Below, piece after piece: positions 63,669 through 64,000 of a stretch of 64,000 bases of DNA. Within the stretch, counting starts at the first letter, position 1, and every line of letters begins with the position of its first letter. The notes beneath the pieces were generated by a model. It did no database searches and was not told the DNA's origin. It saw only the letters and a program-made list of their open reading frames with translations. Source of the DNA: Bacillus kexueae (lineage in GTDB: Bacteria > Bacillota > Bacilli > Bacillales > Aeribacillaceae); contig NZ_JALAZE010000001.1 of NCBI RefSeq assembly GCF_022809095.1, positions 496,001 to 560,000 on the forward strand. The letters run 5' to 3'. Position numbers and translations under genes: made by a program.

Positions 63669-63699
63669 ATAATAACACACAGAATATGAAAAATGTCAA
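63669..63699 (-). promoter_or_regulatory. promoter of the TRAP operon
   Basis: On the minus strand TTGACA (63694-63699) and TATTAT (63669-63674) are 19 bases apart, about 50 bases before the binding protein start. A perfect -35 but longer-than-usual spacing. Confidence 0.5.
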
Positions 63700-64000
63700 A
63701 TTATTATAGACAATTTACATAATATTGAAATTTTTGGCTTGCATTTACACTTTTTTATCCTATATTCTTCCACATCATCCCCCAGCACCAAACCACCAAT
63801 TTTCCATTCTACACGTCCTTTCCACAGAGAGGAGAACTTCTCTTCGACATTCCACTATGCACTCTCGCTGAAGGAGTTATGTAGCTCCATTAGCAAAGTT
63901 CCTTGCTAATTTTATAAAAAAAGAAAACCAAAAGACGCTGCTTCTGGCTTTCCTTTTACAAAAACTTATCTGTGCACTCGTTCGGAAATGCGGGATAGAG
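63700..64000. other. right-edge intergenic stretch with a minus-strand terminator at 63916-63952
   Basis: GAAAACCAAAAG (63923-63934) pairs with CTTCTGGCTTTC (63941-63952), counting two G-T pairs, and on the minus strand seven T follow. This is the terminator of a minus-strand gene beyond the window; a possible last piece of it ends at 63956-63958, but 14 codons are too few to name it. No gene is visible from 63700 to 63915. Confidence 0.6.

Overview
The window looks like chromosome of a low-GC Gram-positive bacterium of the family Bacillaceae. It has KinB-type sporulation kinases, a frataxin-like Fra, PdxK, strong AGGAGG-type ribosome binding sites with many GTG and TTG starts, a Bacillus-type Zur box and Fur boxes, and Bacillus-style dispersed repeats. 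I do not assign a genus.

Layout. 1-9.6 kb: end of a neopullulanase-type GH13 gene, an AraC regulator, a MATE pump, two KinB-like kinases, an NCS2 purine/pyrimidine permease, a CBS-CBS-ACT protein and small membrane proteins. 9.9-19.6 kb: a complete nine-gene cntKLMABCDFE operon on the minus strand (histidine racemase, nicotianamine-like synthase, opine dehydrogenase, ABC importer, MFS exporter) behind a near-perfect Zur box. This is a staphylopine-type zincophore system. 19.9-23 kb: small membrane genes and a flavin amine oxidase. 23.2-34.5 kb: a complete sbnABCDEFGHI operon for staphyloferrin B, with Fur boxes and a short terminated leader that could be a Fur-controlled small RNA. 35.4-38.5 kb: sirABC, the matching siderophore importer, with its own Fur box and no ATPase gene.

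38.8-42.3 kb is a decayed array of polymorphic (RHS/WapA-type) toxin cassettes and putative immunity genes, ending at an IS200/IS605 remnant. 42.3-56.6 kb carries a Na+/alanine-type symporter, CoA-disulfide reductase-rhodanese, a DnaD-like replication protein with iteron-like repeats beside it, fra, gabD, a quinone-reductase-like flavoprotein, a MarR regulator, pdxK, an M20 amidohydrolase and several uncharacterised small proteins. 56.9-64 kb carries a luciferase-like oxidoreductase, tRNA-Val(GAC), a FrnE-like DsbA protein and a TAXI-type TRAP transporter operon.

The main result is that two metallophore systems best known from Staphylococcus aureus, one for zinc and one for iron, lie about 4 kb apart in a Bacillaceae background, each with the staphylococcal gene order. 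Residues in CntM predict that the opine product is staphylopine itself. Two families of dispersed repeats run through the window. One has three copies, each sitting next to an intrinsic terminator, and one of these replaces the 5' end of a membrane protein gene. Functional calls are from motif and gene-order recognition only; no database search was run.
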